NCBI GenBank assembly: GCA_963780825.1
Contig: CAWADL010000012.1
Span: 310,001-374,000 of the forward strand
Source of the DNA: Roseiarcus sp963780825
GTDB taxonomy: Bacteria; Pseudomonadota; Alphaproteobacteria; Rhizobiales; Beijerinckiaceae
Reading direction: 5' to 3'
Length of the DNA stretch: 64,000 bases
Shown here: piece by piece, positions 31,167-41,368 of the stretch
How the letters are laid out: each line of letters begins with the position of its first letter
Numbering within the stretch: position 1 is the stretch's first letter
The notes under the pieces: generated by a model
Database searches by the model: none
Told to the model about the DNA's origin: nothing
What the model saw: only the letters and a program-made list of their open reading frames with translations
Program-made: the position numbers and the translations under genes

Positions 31167-31718
31167 TCAAGTCGGAGGCTCGATCATAAAGACTTGGGTT
31201 GAAACAAGCAGGTACGCCCCATTGCCCAGACCGCCGAACTTCAGGCCCATCGGGCCGCCAATCACCGGCCATTGGTACATCACGACCAGCAACATCTGCG
31301 CTGGCGCCGGCGCCACACTGTAGCTGGTCTGCTGCGTGAGATTGCCGCTATTGTCGAATTGCGGCATGGCGCTCGCCATGCTGGCCGCGGTGGTCGGCGC
31401 CTGCTGCAACGCGACGATCAGGTTGGAGCAGTTGAACAGCGCGGCTACGTTGTTGCAGATGGCCGTCGCAAATTGCTGCTTCGTCAGAGTGTTTGCCTGG
31501 TTGGTCAGCACCGTGCGCATGCCGGCTTCCGCAACTTCGTTCAGATAGGCTTGCGCGATGAAAATCACCCCGATCTGCGCTGTCGCGAGCAGAATGGCGA
31601 TGATGATGGGAACGACGAAAGCGAATTCAATCGCGTTGACGCCTTTGTCGCAACGCCAAAACCGCGCGAGCGCGCGCGCGGGACGGGAAGCGACGAGACT
31701 CGACGTACGGACACGCAT
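31167..31718 (-). CDS. tadE: TadE-like pseudopilin
   Basis: The 183-residue protein has a short basic N-terminus, then DKGVNAIEFAFVVPIIIAI, the conserved TadE processing and TM motif (residues about 24-48), followed by an exported domain with two Cys (AICNNV, FNCSNL) likely bridged. It is the first gene of the group, 12 bp from the next. The frame is unbroken. Confidence 0.88.
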   Translation of the reverse strand: MRVRTSSLVASRPARALARFWRCDKGVNAIEFAFVVPIIIAILLATAQIGVIFIAQAYLNEVAEAGMRTVLTNQANTLTKQQFATAICNNVAALFNCSNLIVALQQAPTTAASMASAMPQFDNSGNLTQQTSYSVAPAPAQMLLVVMYQWPVIGGPMGLKFGGLGNGAYLLVSTQVFMIEPPT

Positions 31719-32058
31719 GGATACGAACCTGACTCCACAGACGACGATAGGAACGGAGCATTAACAAAGCGATTACGAGATCGCATAAATTAGGGGGTAA
31801 TTGGCGGCATTACGTTGATGCGCGGTTTGCGATCCTGACGTGGTTAGCGGTACTTATCCCGGCTAACGTTAATCGCCGCGTTTGTTTGAGATGTCTGTTT
31901 ACATCGGCCGAGCCGCGAATGCTCGCGGGACAAGAGCAGGTCAACGCCCTCAAGCAGGCGGCGATCTCGTTTTCGACCTGTGTTTGGCAGTCAGGCGGGG
32001 TTTCGCGCCGCAGGCAAAGACACTCGCCAACGGGCCGTAACCGGGCTATCGTGCCGAG
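31719..32058. other. Intergenic, no gene seen
   Basis: A 340-bp gap between divergent units. The tad side (31740-31880) is AT-rich with TTAAC/GTTAA words but no exact CtrA box (the best spacing is off by one). It probably holds the tad promoter and the toxin-antitoxin promoter. Confidence 0.5.
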
Positions 32059-32268
32059 ATGACGACACACGAAATTGCGCGTCTCTCGCCACGCGAGAGG
32101 CTAGACCTCATCGCCGAGCTTTGGGACAGCCTATCGCCTGAGGACGTGACGCTAACCCCGCAGCAAGAGGCGGAAATCCATCGTCGCATGCAGACTTTCG
32201 ATGAGGACGTGAAGACCGCGGCGCCGTGGGACAGCTTTGATGCGGAGCTCACGCGAAAGCTGGGATAA
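32059..32268 (+). CDS. Antitoxin, addiction-module component family
   Basis: The 69-residue acidic helical protein has the family pattern IARLSPRERLDLIAELWDSL and C-terminal PWDSFDAEL. It is directly followed by a ParE/RelE toxin gene with no gap (stop 32268, start 32269). The antitoxin binds and blocks the toxin and normally represses its own promoter. Confidence 0.9.
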   Translation: MTTHEIARLSPRERLDLIAELWDSLSPEDVTLTPQQEAEIHRRMQTFDEDVKTAAPWDSFDAELTRKLG

Positions 32269-32565
32269 ATGGCGCAAGCGCTACTCACCGAGGCGGCGCA
32301 GGCTGACATTGAGGATGCGATAGTCTGGTATCAGTCGCAAGCGCCAGAAATGGTCTCGGAATTCCGCGAAGCGTTGCGCTCAATTGTCCGGCGGATCGAA
32401 CAGAATCCCGAGCAATTCCCGCGTTCGACTTCTAAAACGCGCCGGGCACTGTTACGACGCTTTCCCTACCTCGTGCTGTTCCGGCAGAAGCAGGACTTGG
32501 TTGTGGTAGTTGCGGTGTTTCACACGAGCCGCGATCCCAGGGCTTGGCGTAAGCGCGTCATGTGA
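32269..32565 (+). CDS. ParE/RelE-superfamily toxin
   Basis: The 98-residue basic protein has the RelE/ParE fold order: LTEAAQADIEDAIVWY, SIVRRIEQNPEQFP, RRALLRRFPYLVLFR and a final HTSRDPRAWRKR. The HTSRDP end is typical of ParE-like plasmid-stabilisation toxins. ParE toxins poison gyrase and RelE toxins cut mRNA; the subtype leans to ParE-like. Co-transcribed with the antitoxin. Confidence 0.9.
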   Translation: MAQALLTEAAQADIEDAIVWYQSQAPEMVSEFREALRSIVRRIEQNPEQFPRSTSKTRRALLRRFPYLVLFRQKQDLVVVVAVFHTSRDPRAWRKRVM

Positions 32566-32570
32566 GGCGC

Positions 32571-33464
32571 TCAGGCGACCGTTCCGTCCGACAATTCCGC
32601 CCAATAGTTCGCAATTCCCCCAGAGGTCGTCAACCAAGCATCGTTTCTTCGCCCGGCAATGTGCGCAAGCGCGCGTTTCAAAGGACGCAGCCGATGCGGA
32701 TGCCCGACGATATACGGGTGCAGGGCGATCCCCATCACCAGGGGCGCGTCTTGCGACAATATTAGCATTTCCTCGAACGCGTCGATGATTGCGTCCGCGA
32801 ACTCGGCGCCACTCGCCGCTCGCGCGACGATCATGGGAATGTCGTTGAGCTCCTGTGGGTAGGGCACGGCGAGCAGAGGCTTGCCGCGCGTTTTCAACCA
32901 AACCGGCTGCTCGTCCATCGCCCAATCGAGCACGTAGGTATAGCCGGCCTCGGCGAGCAGATCCGGCGTCGTCGCCGATTCCGAAATCCAGGGCCCGAGC
33001 CAACCCGCCGGCGGTCGCCCCTCAGCGGCGGCGATGCGCGCGGTGACCTCGGCGATCATCGCGGCTTCTTCAGGCTCGCTCATCGCGCCCTGCCGCTCTG
33101 AATTGGTGCGGCCATGCGCGACGATCTCGTCGCCACGGGCGCGGAAGGCGGCGATCAGCTCCGGCGCCTCGTCATAGAGCCAGGAATTGACGAGCACGGA
33201 AGCTGGCAGATCGAACGCATCGAAAGCGTCGCGCAGCCGCCACGCGCCGACGCGGTTGCCGTAGTCGCGCCAGGCGAAGTTGAGCACGTCGGGCTCGCCA
33301 TGCGAGGGGACGAGCTTCGCGCCGAGGCCGGCGCCGAACTCGAACGTCTCGAGGTTGATCGCGAAATAGACCGCGAGCCCTTTTTCTCCCGGCCAGCGAT
33401 AGCGGGGGCGTAGGGGCAGGGCGCTGTAACTGTAGCGTCCGTGAGAGCCGCGCGGCCCGGTCAA
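32571..33464 (-). CDS. Polysaccharide deacetylase family protein, PuuE-like
   Basis: The 297-residue protein has no signal peptide and is unbroken. The NodB-type fold is visible with AVYFAINLETFEFG, RGDEIVAHGRTNSE (His of the metal site), the GWLGPWISES motif and a late ALHPYIVGHPHR. These features fit the cytosolic PuuE/allantoinase-like branch, which acts on allantoin or related N-carbamoyl/N-acyl compounds rather than glycans. The 4-bp overlap with the beta-lactamase stop shows one transcription unit. Substrate unknown. Confidence 0.8.
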   Translation of the reverse strand: MTGPRGSHGRYSYSALPLRPRYRWPGEKGLAVYFAINLETFEFGAGLGAKLVPSHGEPDVLNFAWRDYGNRVGAWRLRDAFDAFDLPASVLVNSWLYDEAPELIAAFRARGDEIVAHGRTNSERQGAMSEPEEAAMIAEVTARIAAAEGRPPAGWLGPWISESATTPDLLAEAGYTYVLDWAMDEQPVWLKTRGKPLLAVPYPQELNDIPMIVARAASGAEFADAIIDAFEEMLILSQDAPLVMGIALHPYIVGHPHRLRPLKRALAHIAGRRNDAWLTTSGGIANYWAELSDGTVA

Positions 33465-34359
33465 TGGGGAAGCGCCCTGACCAGCGCCGCGCCGATGCGT
33501 GCGATCGCCGCGTTTCGCTCATCGAGGCTCGCCGCGGTTTGCCTGATATAAATGGCCGTGACGATCGGGGCGCGGTCGGGCGGCCACATGACGGCGACGA
33601 TGCCCCGCGAACCGCGTTCTCCCGCCCCGGTCTTGTCGGCGATGCGCCAGTTGCTTGGCGCCGCGGCGCGAAGCAGCGGCCCGGAGACGGCGTCGTTGAG
33701 CATCCATTGCTTGAGCTGCTCGCGAGCGTCGGGTTTCATCGCGTCGCCGAGCAGCAGCTTGTCGAGGTCGGCGACGGCGGCGGCGGGGGTGGTGGTGTCG
33801 CGGGGATCGCCGGGCAGGTTTTCGTTGAGATCGGTCTCATTGCGGTCGAGCCGACTGACTTGGTCGCCGAGCGAGCGGAAATAGTCGGTAAGGGCCGGCA
33901 GGGCCGCCGATGGCCGACGAGCACGGCATTGGCGGCCGTGTTGTCGCTGACGGCAATGGCCGCGGCGCAAAGCTCCGACAAGCGACATAGTGTCCGGCGC
34001 GACTCGCGTTCTTGGTGACCGGCGAATTGGCGACGAGATCCGCGGCGGCGATGGTGACGCGCTTCTCTAAGGACGTCTCGCCGCGACTCGACTTTGGCGA
34101 GCAGCGCCGCGCAGGCGAACGCCTTGTGGGTGCTGAGGAGCGGAAAGCGCTCGTCGCCGCGGTACGCCCAAAGGGCGTTGGTCTTCGTGTCCAAGACCGC
34201 CACGCCGATTTGAGCGGAAAGTTGCGCCTCTTCCGCGCGGACCGCCTTCTCAACCTGAGGCGCGTCCAAACTTTGCGCGTTCGAGACCGATGGCGGCCAA
34301 AGGGCGATCACGGCGAGCCAGGCGGCGGCGAATTTTATTGGTCTGATAATCGAAGGCAT
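33461..34359 (-). CDS. Class A beta-lactamase
   Basis: The protein is about 299 residues with signal peptide (AAAWLAVIALWPPSVSNAQ). All class A motifs are visible: S-x-x-K as STHK (Ser70/Lys73), SDN (Ser130) in AVSDNTAAN, E166-x-x-L-N as ETDLN, and KTG as KTGAG (Lys234). It hydrolyses beta-lactam rings in the periplasm. At least three single-base breaks lie around 33900-34060, but motifs on both sides are in order, so I treat it as intact. Read from upstream of the deacetylase, which overlaps its end. It is chromosomal in context, with no mobile element nearby. Confidence 0.85.
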
Positions 34360-34405
34360 GATCTCCCCAACATCATCCATGCGGCATTTTTGGGAAGCCG
34401 CCGCC

Positions 34406-35150
34406 TCAGCGCCAATCCCCGAACCGCGCCTGGATGAGCGCCAGCGCGGCTACGGCGGCGGTGTCGGCGCGCAGGATGCGCGGGCCGAGGTTGAGGCGCA
34501 ACACGCGGGGCAGCGCTCAGGATCGCCGTGCGCTCGGCGTCATCGAAGCCGCCCTCCGGGCCGATCAGCAGGCCGACGGCAGGGGGCGTCCGCGGTCGCA
34601 GCCAGCGCCGCGAGCGGATCGGCGATGGGCGCGTCTTCGTCGCAAAACACCAGCAGGCTTTCGGCCGGCCACCGCGCGAGCGCGGCGTCGAGCGGCTCCG
34701 GCGCATGGATTACCGGGCGCCAGATGATTCCGCATTGCTCTGACGCTTCGCGCGCGTTCGCCTCGAGCCGCTCGAGGTTGACGCGGCTTACCTGAGTGCG
34801 CCGGGTCAGCACGGGCTTCAGCGAGCGCGCGCCCATCTCGACCGCCTTCTGCGCCATGTAGTCGAGCCGGGCGTGTTTCAGCGGCGCGAACAGATAGTCG
34901 ACCGGGGGCGGGGTTTCCTGCTCGCGCAGCTTCTCGGCGATCGTCAGCGAAGCGCGCTTCTTCTGCGGGGATCGAGCCGGGCGGCGAACTCGCCGTCGCG
35001 GCCGTTGAATACCAGTACGCGGCCGCCCGCCGTCAGCCGGAGAACGTTGACGAGGTAGTTGGCGGCCTCCGAGGCCAAGGGGATCGTTTGCCCGGTCCCC
35101 AGATCGTCGTCGAGACAGAGGCGCGGGGTCGTAAAATCGGTGCGGGCCAT
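34406..35150 (-). CDS. rsmE: 16S rRNA (uracil1498-N3)-methyltransferase RsmE
   Basis: The protein is about 248 residues. The N-terminal PUA-like domain (LTAGGRVLVFNGRDGEF) is followed by the SPOUT fold: KKRASLTIAEKL, DYMAQKAVEMG, EQCGI and the knot motif LIGPEGGF near residue 195. It methylates U1498 of 16S rRNA in assembled 30S subunits with SAM. One-base breaks lie near 34970, 34600 and 34505; the expected C-terminus (ARFGDWR) ends at 34406. Confidence 0.88.
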
Positions 35151-35211
35151 GAGTGGCGAACTGTAACATGGCGGGGGCGGCGCGCGTAAGCGTACCAGCC
35201 CCGGAGGTCCC

Positions 35212-35892
35212 ATGCGCGCCGCACTCGCTTTCGCTGTCGCCGTTCTCGCCGTCCCCGCCTTTGCCGCCGACGCCTCGCATCCCAATGTCGTTGAGCTCTT
35301 TCAGAGCCAGGGTTGTTCGTCCTGCCCGCCGGCCAACGCGAGCTTGGCGCGGTACGCCGACCGCGGCGACATTCTCGCCCTCACCTTCGCCGTGACCTAC
35401 TGGGATCGGCTCGGCTGGAAAGATACGTTCGGCCGCCCGGAATATACCGAGCGCCAGTACGCCTACTCGCGTTCTCTCGGCGATTCCGGGGTCTACACGC
35501 CCGAAGTCGTCGTCAACGGCCGCGCCGCCGGCGTCGGTGACGATGTCGCGGAAGTGGAGGCGCTCGCGCGGAAAACCGATCGCGGCGCCTCGGGGCCGGA
35601 GGTGCGTATCGACGGCGGGGCGGTCTCGATCGGAGCGGCGACTGCGCCGGCCGGCGGCGCCGACGTATGGCTCGCGCTTTATGATCCGCATACGCTTGAA
35701 GTGCCGGTCGCGCGGGGTGAAAATGCCGGGACCACGTTGAGCCATCGTAACGTCGTCAAGCGGCTGGTTCGGCTCGGGGGTTGGAATGGCGCCGCGGTTC
35801 GGCTTACCCTTCCGGAAGGCGGCGGCCTTGCGCGCGCGGTGCTTGTGCAGCGGAGCGGCGTTGGGCCTATCCTCGCCGCCGCGCGAGGGTGA
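35212..35892 (+). CDS. DUF1223 secreted thioredoxin-like protein
   Basis: The 226-residue protein begins with a clear signal peptide (ALAFAVAVLAVPAFA). NVVELFQSQGCSSCPPA near residue 30 is the DUF1223 signature with a CSSC redox-type pair in a thioredoxin-like fold; TPEVVVNG follows near 98. Family members are periplasmic and of unknown function; a thiol-redox role is an inference from the fold. Confidence 0.9.
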   Translation: MRAALAFAVAVLAVPAFAADASHPNVVELFQSQGCSSCPPANASLARYADRGDILALTFAVTYWDRLGWKDTFGRPEYTERQYAYSRSLGDSGVYTPEVVVNGRAAGVGDDVAEVEALARKTDRGASGPEVRIDGGAVSIGAATAPAGGADVWLALYDPHTLEVPVARGENAGTTLSHRNVVKRLVRLGGWNGAAVRLTLPEGGGLARAVLVQRSGVGPILAAARG

Positions 35893-35907
35893 GGGGCGAA
35901 ACCAGCC

Positions 35908-36429
35908 GTGTATTTACCCGCAGCGGATGGCGACATCCCTGAAATCGCTCGCCTGATCAACCGAGCCTACCGAGGCTCCGGCGGCTCGTCCGGCTGGAGC
36001 CACGAAGAAGCCTATCTCACGGGCGACCGGACGACAGAGGAGCGTCTGCGCGCCGACATTTTGGCCAATCCCCTGGCTGTTCTTCTCAAATGGGTGGACG
36101 AGCCCCACGCGACGCTTTCCGGTTGCGTGTGGCTCGAACCCGCAGGCGGCGATGCTTGGTATTTGGGGTCGCTGGCGATTGATCCCGATCGTCAGAACGG
36201 CGGCCTCGGACGCAGTATACTCGCCGCTGCGGAAGATTGGATTCGCGAACGGGACGGCAAGCGGGTTCGAATGAAGGTCATAAACATGCGCGAAACCCTG
36301 ATCGCCTGGTACATTCGCCGCGGTTATTCCAAGGCCGGCGCCACGGATCCATTCCCCTATGGCGACGATAGCTTCGGACGTCCTCTGCGCGATGATCTAT
36401 GCTTTGTCGTTTTGGAGAAAGTCCTCTGA
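35908..36429 (+). CDS. GNAT N-acetyltransferase
   Basis: The 173-residue protein starts at GTG 35908. GNAT motifs: LGSLAIDPDRQNGGLG with the acetyl-CoA loop (Q/N-x-G-L-G) near residue 95, and ETLIAWYIRRGY near 135. The substrate is unknown. It starts 15 bp after the DUF1223 gene and is probably co-transcribed. The frame is unbroken. Confidence 0.88.
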   Translation: MYLPAADGDIPEIARLINRAYRGSGGSSGWSHEEAYLTGDRTTEERLRADILANPLAVLLKWVDEPHATLSGCVWLEPAGGDAWYLGSLAIDPDRQNGGLGRSILAAAEDWIRERDGKRVRMKVINMRETLIAWYIRRGYSKAGATDPFPYGDDSFGRPLRDDLCFVVLEKVL

Positions 36430-36553
36430 GCAATCGGATAGACGCTTGTGTGAGCGTCAAAGACGAACGCGGCGAAAAGTTGATTGACGAAGCTATTCGC
36501 GAGGTCAAAGAAGGCATTCGTTGGCGCAACGAGCAGATAGGCCTCAAACACGC

Positions 36554-37771
36554 TTATCGCTGCGGCGAAGCGGCCGTGGGCGCAAGGGTCCGTGCCGCGT
36601 TGGCCCCAAGCAAGCGCCGCCGCATCGGCTTCTCCACCGCTTCGTGCAACAGGAATGCGAGCGAGAGCGCCACGGCCAGCGCCGATAGGGCGCCTGGCCC
36701 CGGACCCAGATAGAAACGGAGCGCCCGCATGACGATCATGTGGACCATGTAGAAAGCAAAGCTCGCCTCGCCCAGCGCGACGAGCGGGCGCAACGCCAGT
36801 GCGTGTGCAAACGCGCCGCGGCCCCCGGCCATCACCATGATGAGCAAGGCGAACGCCCAACACGAACCGGACGCCCTCAGCCAGACAAAAAGCGGGCCGT
36901 CGAACGCGCCGACCAGTGCAGGAACGGCGAAGACGAGCCATAGGGCGACACCGGCGAGCGCGACGCCTTCGATGGCCGTCCAGAGCGCCGCCGAGTGTTT
37001 GGCCGGGGCGATCCAGCGCCGCCACGCGAGCGAGGCCGCCATACCGAGCGCGAATTCGAAGCCGCGCGTGAGCGGGAAACAGGAGCCTAGGTTGAACAGC
37101 GTCAGCGTCATCCGGTCGACCACGAACACCGGCGCGCCGTAGGCGATCGCGGCCGCGAAGACGGCGACGCAAACCAGCGCTGCGGCGGCGAGCGTACCGA
37201 CGATCGTCTTCTTCATGCCTACCAGCAGCAGCGGAAAGGCGGCGTAGAACGCCATTTCCACGGAGATCGACCACGAGACGTTGTTCCAGGATTGCAGGAT
37301 CCCGCGTACCGGAACCCACGCGTCAAGCATCAGCGCTTTCGCGATGAAGCTGACCAGCGTCATCGCCGTGTCGAGCGACTGCCCGCGCGCCGCGGGCAAG
37401 GGCAGGAGGGCAATCAGCAGCGCCAGCGTCGCCAGATGCAGCGGGAGGATGCGGGCGGCGCGGGCCAGGTAAAAGCGGCCGATCGAGCTTTCTCGCTGCG
37501 AATAGACGTGGGTCAGTACGAAACCCGACAGCACGAAGAAGAACGAGACGCCGTGGTACATCGCCGGACCAAGGGCGTAGATCAGCGGCGTCGACGCGAA
37601 TTCGCGCAGGTGGAACACGAAAATCATCGCCGCCGCGGCGAACCGCAGGCTCGTTAGCGCAGGCAGGTCTTCGGGCGGGTGTGGTTCAGCGCGCAACGGG
37701 AACTCGGTTTCGCGCCGACTTTGCGCCAGACGTGTTTCTGCCGCGTAAAGCGGCGGCGCCGGCGACGGCAA
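36554..37771 (-). CDS. Acyltransferase family 3 membrane protein
   Basis: The protein is 405 residues with about ten TM helices and an unbroken frame. LTSLRFAAAAMIFVFHL carries the conserved R-x10-H of acyltransferase-3 proteins; SFFFVLSGFVLTHVY and WSISVEMAFY are further family motifs. It acylates a sugar or lipid carrier in the inner membrane (OafA/NodX-type). The N-terminal 30 residues are polar and a start nearer SLRFAA is possible. Divergent from proS. The 124 bp downstream (36430-36553) hold nothing convincing. Confidence 0.9.
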   Translation of the reverse strand: MPSPAPPLYAAETRLAQSRRETEFPLRAEPHPPEDLPALTSLRFAAAAMIFVFHLREFASTPLIYALGPAMYHGVSFFFVLSGFVLTHVYSQRESSIGRFYLARAARILPLHLATLALLIALLPLPAARGQSLDTAMTLVSFIAKALMLDAWVPVRGILQSWNNVSWSISVEMAFYAAFPLLLVGMKKTIVGTLAAAALVCVAVFAAAIAYGAPVFVVDRMTLTLFNLGSCFPLTRGFEFALGMAASLAWRRWIAPAKHSAALWTAIEGVALAGVALWLVFAVPALVGAFDGPLFVWLRASGSCWAFALLIMVMAGGRGAFAHALALRPLVALGEASFAFYMVHMIVMRALRFYLGPGPGALSALAVALSLAFLLHEAVEKPMRRRLLGANAARTLAPTAASPQR

Positions 37772-37842
37772 ACTTGCTCTTTCCCGGCGAATTGTTCATT
37801 AGGCGCGACGCTTCGCCCTCGCGAGTCCTTGAGCCGTCGCCC

Positions 37843-39170
37843 ATGCGCCTTTCCCGCTATTTCCTGCCCATCCTCAAGGAGACGCCGAAAGAGGCGGAGA
37901 TCGTTTCGCACCGGCTGATGCTGCGCGCCGGCATGATCCGGCAGGAGGCCGCCGGCATCTACGCCTGGCTGCCGCTCGGCCTCAAAGTCTTGAAGAAGAT
38001 CGAGCAGGTTGTGCGCGAGGAGCAGAACCGCGCCGGCGCCCTGGAATTGCTGATGCCGACCATCCAATCCGCCGATCTCTGGCGCGATTCCGGCCGTTAC
38101 GACGATTACGGTAAGGAGATGCTGCGCATCAAGGATCGGCACGATCGCGACATGCTGTTCGGGCCGACCAACGAAGAGATGATCACCGAGATTTTCCGGT
38201 CGAGCGTGCGCTCCTACAAGGATCTGCCGCTCAATCTCTATCATATCCAGTGGAAGTTCCGCGACGAAGTGCGGCCGCGCTTTGGCGTGATGCGCTCGCG
38301 CGAATTCCTGATGAAGGACGCTTACTCTTTCGACCTCGACGCCGAAGGCGCGCGGCACAGCTACATGAAGATGTTCGCGGCTTATCTGCGCACCTTCGCG
38401 CGTCTCGATCTGACTGCCATACCCATGGTTGCCGACACCGGGCCGATCGGCGGCGATCTCAGCCACGAATTCATCATCCTCGCCTCGACCGGCGAGAGCG
38501 AGGTATTCTGCCACGGGACTACACGGGCTTCGCCCCGCCGCCCGAAAACATCGACTTCGATGATCGCGCGGCGATGCAAGGCGTGTTCGACAAATGGACC
38601 TCGCTCTACGCCGCGACCTCGGAGAAGCACGACGCGGCGGCGTTCGAGGCTATCCCCGAGGCGTCGCGCATTTCCGCGCGCGGCATCGAGGTCGGCCATA
38701 TTTTCTACTTCGGCACCAAATATTCCAAGCCGATGAAAGCCGTTGTCAGCGGGCCGGATGGGCGCGAGCATCTGGTGCATTCGGGCTCCTACGGCATCGG
38801 CCCGAGCCGGCTCGCCGCGGCGCTGATCGAGGCCAATCACGACGAGTCCGGCATGATCTGGCCGGCCGCCGCCGCGCCGTTTGATGTCGGCGTGATCAAC
38901 CTCAAGGTTGGCGATGCGGCCTGCGACGGGGCCTGCCGGCAGATCATCGCGGCGCTCGGCAAGACGGGCCGCGAGGCGCTCTACGACGATCGCGACGAGC
39001 GGCCGGGCGCGAAATTCGCGACGATGGACCTCATCGGGTTGCCCTGGCAGGCGATCGTCGGTCCGAAGAGCATCGCCGAGGGCAAGGTCGAGTTGAAGAA
39101 CCGCCGCACCGGCGAGCGCGAGACGGTCGGGCTCGAGGCGGCGATCGCCAAGCTTGGCGGGGCGGCGTGA
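37843..39170 (+). CDS. proS: Prolyl-tRNA synthetase, short alphaproteobacterial type
   Basis: The protein is about 442 residues, the normal length for the class II ProS that lacks the editing insertion. ATG 37843 gives the canonical start MRLSRYFLPILKETP. Class II motifs: MLRAGMIRQEAAGIYAWLP, FGPTNEE, FRDEVRPRFGVMRSREFLMKDAYSF and HSGSYGIGPSRL; the C-terminal anticodon domain begins near 350. It charges tRNA-Pro. One missing base at about 38511 (after VFCH) breaks the frame. It is the first gene of the proS-lolC-lolD order usual in this group. Confidence 0.93.
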
Positions 39171-39211
39171 GAAGTATCGTTTTGTCAGCCAAATGGCGCT
39201 GCGCCCTCCGT

Positions 39212-39332
39212 CTCCCTCCCCCCTTGTGGGGGAGGGCCGGGGAGGGGGGTAGCCGCAAGCGCCTCGCCTTCCGAGCAACGTCCAAGCCGAACCGACCCCC
39301 CTCCCTGACCCTCCCCCACAAGGGGGGAGGGA
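39212..39332. repeat. Paired inverted repeat, about 38-bp arms, in the proS-lolC gap
   Basis: Arms 39212-39250 and 39295-39332 are near-perfect reverse complements built of CCCTCCCCC/GGGGGAGGG tracts around a CTTGTGG/CCACAAG palindrome. It separates proS from lolC and would form a strong hairpin in the transcript. Confidence 0.8.
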
Positions 39333-39355
39333 ATGGGGCGGCGGGAGGTTGCCTC

Positions 39356-40649
39356 TTGACCGCTTCCGCCGTCGACGCTCCCGCTGCATCGCCCCGCGCC
39401 TCCGCGACGCGCCCCTTCTCCGCCTTCGAATGGCTGATCGCGCTGCGCTACCTGCGCGCCCGGCGCAAGCATCGCTCGATCTCCGTCATCGCCGGCTTTT
39501 CGTTTCTCGGCATCGTGCTCGGCGTCGCGGCGCTGATCGTCGTCATGGCGGTGATGAACGGCTTCCGCCTCGACCTGATGGACAAGATCATCGGCCTCAA
39601 CGGCCATATCTTCCTGCAAGGCGTCGAGACGCCGCTGACCGACTACGCCGCCGTCACCGATCGCGTGTCAAAGGTTCCCGGCGTGAAACTGGTGCTGCCG
39701 ATCGTCGAGGGCCAGGTGTTCGCCTCCTCGCAGTTCGGCCAGTCCGGCGGTCTCGCGCGCGGCATTCGCGAGGCGGACCTGAAGCGGCTGCCGGGCGTCG
39801 CCAGCAATATCACGCAGGGTTCGCTCGACGGTTTTGACGCAGGGCAGGGCGTCGCGGTCGGCGCCAAACTCGCCGAGCATCTGAGCCTGCGCATCGGCGA
39901 TCAGATGACGCTGATCACCCCGCATGGCGCCCAGACGCCGTTCGGCGTCACGCCGCGGCTCAAATCCTATACGGTGGCGGCGATCTTCAAGGTCGGAATG
40001 GCGAATTTCGACGGCGCCTTCATCTTCATGCCGCTCGCCGAGGCGCAGGCTTTCTTCAATCTCGACGGACAGGCCAACGTCATCGAGGTCTATGTCGACG
40101 ATCCCGATCACATCGACGCGCTGAAGGGTCCGATCACCGACGCCGAGCAGCGGCCGATGATCGATACCGACTGGCGCGAAACCAACCGCACCTTCTTTGA
40201 CGTGCTGGCGGTCGAATCCTCGGTGATGTTCGTCATTCTCTCGCTCATCGTTCTGGTGGCGGCGCTCAACATCATCTCCGGCCTGATCATGCTGGTGCAG
40301 GACAAGGCGCGGGCGGTCGCGGTGTTGCGCACGATGGGCGCGACGCGCGGCGCGATCCTGCGGATATTCCTGATCACCGGGGCGGCGATCGGTGTTTCCG
40401 GCACCTTCGTTGGCCTGCTGCTCGGGATTCTTGTCGCGCACTACGTGGAGGCGCTGCGGCGTTTCCTGAGCTGGCTGCTCGGCGTCAATCTGTTCCCCGC
40501 GGAGATCTACAATCTGCCGGGGCTGCCGAGCCGGATCGAAGCGCACGACGTAATGGCGGTGGTGGCGATGGCGCTGGTGCTTTCGCTGCTCGCCACTATC
40601 TACCCGGCTTGGCGGGCGGCGAGGCTCGATCCGGTCGAAGCGCTTCGGT

Positions 40650-40657
<8 letters not shown>
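39356..40657 (+). CDS. lolC: Lipoprotein-releasing system permease LolC/E
   Basis: The protein is 433 residues from TTG 39356, chosen because GGGAGG lies 7 bp before it and upstream codons fall in the repeat element. Four TM helices: one after WLIALRYLRARRKH near residue 45, then three at the C-terminus (VMFVILSLIVLVAALNIISG..., ...), with a large periplasmic domain between. The FtsX/MacB-type permease, with LolD, transfers lipoproteins from the inner membrane to LolA. It overlaps lolD by 8 bp. A single LolC/E-type subunit (a homodimeric LolF-like arrangement) is usual in alphaproteobacteria. Confidence 0.93.
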
Positions 40658-41338
<681 letters not shown>

Positions 41339-41368
41339 CGGCGTCTTTCGCCGCGCTAGGTTCGCCTG

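Noticed and set aside
31740..31780. CtrA box upstream of tadE
   Set aside because: The TTAA-like halves are one base off the required spacing and the second half is ATTAC.
36399..36713. Small plus-strand ORF after the GNAT gene
   Set aside because: It overlaps the acyltransferase antisense, has no ribosome site, and the composition is shadow-like.
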